A stretch of 64,000 nt of DNA, taken from positions 50,674 through 114,673 of the forward strand of contig NZ_QLSV01000014.1 of the NCBI RefSeq assembly GCF_003268815.1, written 5' to 3'. A program made the translations under genes and the position numbers. The notes under the pieces were generated by a model, which did no database searches, was not told the DNA's origin, and saw only the letters and a program-made list of their open reading frames with translations. Each line of letters begins with the position of its first letter. The stretch's first letter is position 1. Source of the stretch: Flavobacterium lacus (GTDB lineage: Bacteria; Bacteroidota; Bacteroidia; Flavobacteriales; Flavobacteriaceae). Positions 62,126 through 64,000 of this stretch are shown here, in pieces.

Positions 62126-62149
62126 CCTGAGGGTGGGGTAACCCTCAGG
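62126..62149 (-). terminator. Hairpin between adhesin and PorP genes
   Basis: CCTGAGGGT (62126-62134) pairs with ACCCTCAGG (62141-62149) around a 6-nt loop. On the minus strand it is followed by TTTCT-rich sequence, so it may act as an attenuator that lowers porP/ompA expression relative to the adhesin, or as an RNA-stability element. Confidence 0.5.
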
Positions 62150-62158
62150 AGTTTAATT

Positions 62159-64000
62159 TTATCTTGTTAGGTATAAATAACCGGATTTGTTTACAACATT
62201 TCCTTCTGGAGTAGTATAATTAATGATGTAGAAATAAGTTCCTGTTGGAAGTTCCGCATTTTTGTTTAAAGTGGCTCTACCTTCTGAAATTCCTTCAAAT
62301 CTTCTATCATTGTTGTTATAGTTTTCTACCTCGTATACTAACACGCCCCAACGGTTATAGATTTCAACAGTGTTGCTAATGTAACACTCTGTGTTTTCAA
62401 TGTTCTTAATAGAGAAATACTGATTTAGTGCGTCTCCATTCGGTGTGAATGCATTATTTATTTCAATGGCATCACACGGGAAAACCAGACAGTCATCGTT
62501 TACATTCATAGTAACTTCGTATACTCTTGGACAGTCACCTTCCGTAATAACATACTGCAAGATATAATTTCCAATTGATGGAACTTCACTCGGATTGAAA
62601 ATATTTTCATTTAAAGCTCCACTAGTACTTTCATCCACCCAAACACCTCCGGTAGTTCCGATTGGCAGTAATTCATCTAAATTGATTGTAGTAATATCAC
62701 CGATACATGATTCGGCGTCAATTCTTGTTAAACTATTCTCAATAGAAACGATAATTGTTTGAATAAATGTGGAAGGATTTCCACAACTATCTTCCACTTC
62801 CCAAGTTCTTACTATTGTATAGGATGTTGGTGTTTCATTTACTGTTTCCTCTGTGAATATAGGTTCACCAACAGTTGAACATGTATCTGTGAATGTTAAT
62901 TCAGGTACTTCAGGAATTGCATCACAATTTACAGAAATGCTCTCTTCAAATTCGGAAGAAACCGGACCAGTTGTATCTTGCACTATAATAATTTGATTGT
63001 GAGAAATATTGTTTCCACAGCTGTCAGTTGCAACCCAAGTTCTAGTAATAATTGATTCTCCGGCACATTCTCCTTGTTCTTCGCTTACGGTTAATGTCAC
63101 TTCAGCACTACCACAGCTATCTACCGCTGTTAATGTTGCAGCATCAGGTATTTCACCACACTCTACTGTAATGTCAGTTGGTAATTCTTCAACGAAAGAA
63201 GGAGCAATGGTATCCTGAACAGTTATAGTTTGACTATGTGAAGTTGTGTTTCCGCAGTCGTCTGTTGCAACCCAAGTTCTTAGCAAGGTATATGATCCCT
63301 CACAAATTACATTTTGAGTTTCTACAGTCAATACCACTGTTGCATCTCCACAGTTATCAGTAGCAGTTAACGTAGCGGCAGTTGGAACAGCGTTACATTC
63401 TACAGTAATATCAGCAGGAAGCTCTTCTACGAAAGCAGGAGCAATTGTATCTTGAACAGTGATGATTTGAGTATGAACTGTTTGGTTCTCACAAGCGTCA
63501 GTAGCAGTCCAAGTTCTGGTTACTACATAAGCATTAGGACAATCCCCTTGCTGAATTGCTTCAGCGAAAGTTACAGTTGCATCTCCACAGTTATCAGTAG
63601 CAGTTAACGTAGCGGCAGTTGGAACAGCGTTACATTCTACAGTAACATCAGCAGGAAGCTCTTCTACGAAAGCAGGAGCAATTGTATCTTGAACAGTGAT
63701 GATTTGAGTGTGAACTGTTTGGTTCTCACAAGCGTCAGTAGCAGTCCAAGTTCTGGTTACTACATAAGCATTAGGACAATCCCCTTGCTGAATTGCTTCA
63801 GCGAAAGTTACAGTTGCATCTCCACAGTTATCAGTAGCAGTTAACGTAGCGGCAGTTGGAACAGCGTTACATTCTACAGTAACATCAGCAGGAAGCTCTT
63901 CTACAAAAGCAGGAGCAATTGTATCTTGAACAGTGATGATTTGAGTATGAACTGTTTGATTCTCACAAGCGTCAGTAGCAGTCCAAGTTCTGGTTACTAC
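62159..64000 (-). CDS. Repeat adhesin with type B T9SS/gliding C-terminal domain (partial)
   Basis: The minus-strand frame is open from the right edge to the stop at 62159 (614 codons, N-terminus missing). Tandem HYR-like domains of about 79 residues read VQDTIAPAFVEELPADVTVE, CNAVPTAATLTATDNCGDA and RTWTATDACENQT; two or more nearest the right edge are almost identical in DNA. The last about 150 residues end with NAFTPNGDALNQYFSI, NRWGVLVYEVENY and GTYFYIINYTTPEGNVVNKS, the gliding motility-associated type B CTD. It is secreted by T9SS and probably a surface adhesin; PorP/SprF is next. Confidence 0.92.
   Translation of the reverse strand, partial: VVTRTWTATDACENQTVHTQIITVQDTIAPAFVEELPADVTVECNAVPTAATLTATDNCGDATVTFAEAIQQGDCPNAYVVTRTWTATDACENQTVHTQIITVQDTIAPAFVEELPADVTVECNAVPTAATLTATDNCGDATVTFAEAIQQGDCPNAYVVTRTWTATDACENQTVHTQIITVQDTIAPAFVEELPADITVECNAVPTAATLTATDNCGDATVVLTVETQNVICEGSYTLLRTWVATDDCGNTTSHSQTITVQDTIAPSFVEELPTDITVECGEIPDAATLTAVDSCGSAEVTLTVSEEQGECAGESIITRTWVATDSCGNNISHNQIIIVQDTTGPVSSEFEESISVNCDAIPEVPELTFTDTCSTVGEPIFTEETVNETPTSYTIVRTWEVEDSCGNPSTFIQTIIVSIENSLTRIDAESCIGDITTINLDELLPIGTTGGVWVDESTSGALNENIFNPSEVPSIGNYILQYVITEGDCPRVYEVTMNVNDDCLVFPCDAIEINNAFTPNGDALNQYFSIKNIENTECYISNTVEIYNRWGVLVYEVENYNNNDRRFEGISEGRATLNKNAELPTGTYFYIINYTTPEGNVVNKSGYLYLTR
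63339..64000 (-). repeat. 237-bp tandem repeats in the adhesin gene
   Basis: Units start at 63339, 63576 and 63813 (the last cut by the window edge). Reading by eye, they differ at only a few positions per unit, such as GTAATATC/GTAACATC near 63400 and 63637 and TACGAAAG/TACAAAAG near 63902. 237 nt equals 79 codons, so copy number can change without a frameshift. Confidence 0.9.

Noticed and set aside
62159..64000. Regular direct repeats resembling a CRISPR array
   Set aside because: The period is 237 nt with no spacers, the frame is open throughout, and the units encode HYR-like domains.

Overview
The window is chromosomal DNA from a Bacteroidetes bacterium of the Flavobacteriaceae, most likely a Flavobacterium or close relative. 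The support is AT-rich sequence, promoter -7 boxes of the TAnnTTTG type, few Shine-Dalgarno sequences, type IX secretion (T9SS) sorting domains, PorP/SprF and gliding-associated C-terminal domains, and a family-typical gene order (parA-parB-DUF5683-dapB-lepB-WbqC; udk-ftsB-methylmalonyl-CoA mutase). No phage, insertion sequence, CRISPR array or rRNA operon was seen. Most of the window is ordinary core genome.

Layout. 1-2911: a Nif3-like gene (cut by the left edge), lpxK and purine nucleoside phosphorylase. 3180-12779, nearly all minus strand: a lipoprotein, a TPR hybrid histidine kinase, gap, lipA, an ECF-like sigma factor overlapping a glycosyltransferase, a small Cys-rich membrane protein, murB, DUF2461 and recF. 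12958-19597, plus strand: a TPR membrane protein, ribH, a small membrane protein, mutL, two rhomboid proteases and an EEP-family phosphohydrolase. 19599-24820, minus strand: WbqC-like, lepB, dapB, DUF5683, parB and parA. 24935-28982: a dienoyl-CoA-reductase-like SDR, an aminotransferase, an unknown exported protein and a GNAT acetyltransferase. 29056-35561: the udk-ftsB-mutase small subunit-lipoprotein-[DUF1016 nuclease]-mutase large subunit operon and a small exported protein. 36234-36311: tRNA-Pro(UGG). 36486-42518: trxB, a PadR/PspC/GIN-domain envelope-stress cluster, DUF4870 and a hotdog protein. 42613-46154: a TIGR01777 epimerase, YceI, grpE and dnaJ. 46324-49619: a T9SS-secreted SGNH hydrolase, two small unknowns and a frameshifted YwqK/MORN-like gene. 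49947-55742: an ABC exporter-MscS-NtrC-like operon, a one-lobe DEAD-box protein, DUF2007 and a ParE-type toxin-antitoxin pair. 55743-58853: an MFS transporter and an ABC-F protein. 59237-64000: an OmpA/TPR/PD40 protein, PorP/SprF and a large repeat adhesin with a type B T9SS domain that runs off the right edge.

What stands out. (1) A DUF1016/PDDEXK nuclease gene sits inside the methylmalonyl-CoA mutase operon, bracketed by a perfect 25-bp direct repeat, and is coupled to the downstream mutase gene by a 4-nt overlap. (2) Intergenic spaces carry several families of dispersed palindromes. One is a long hairpin whose stems differ between copies while the apical loop and outer flanks are conserved. 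(3) Several proteins keep a family fold but lack expected catalytic or partner elements: MutL without its endonuclease motifs, an NtrC-like regulator without a DNA-binding domain and with GAFTSA in place of GAFTGA, a DEAD-box protein with one lobe, and DnaJ with half of the zinc motifs. (4) The right-edge adhesin carries almost identical 237-bp tandem repeats. All functional statements come from reading the sequence and from family knowledge; no database search was run.
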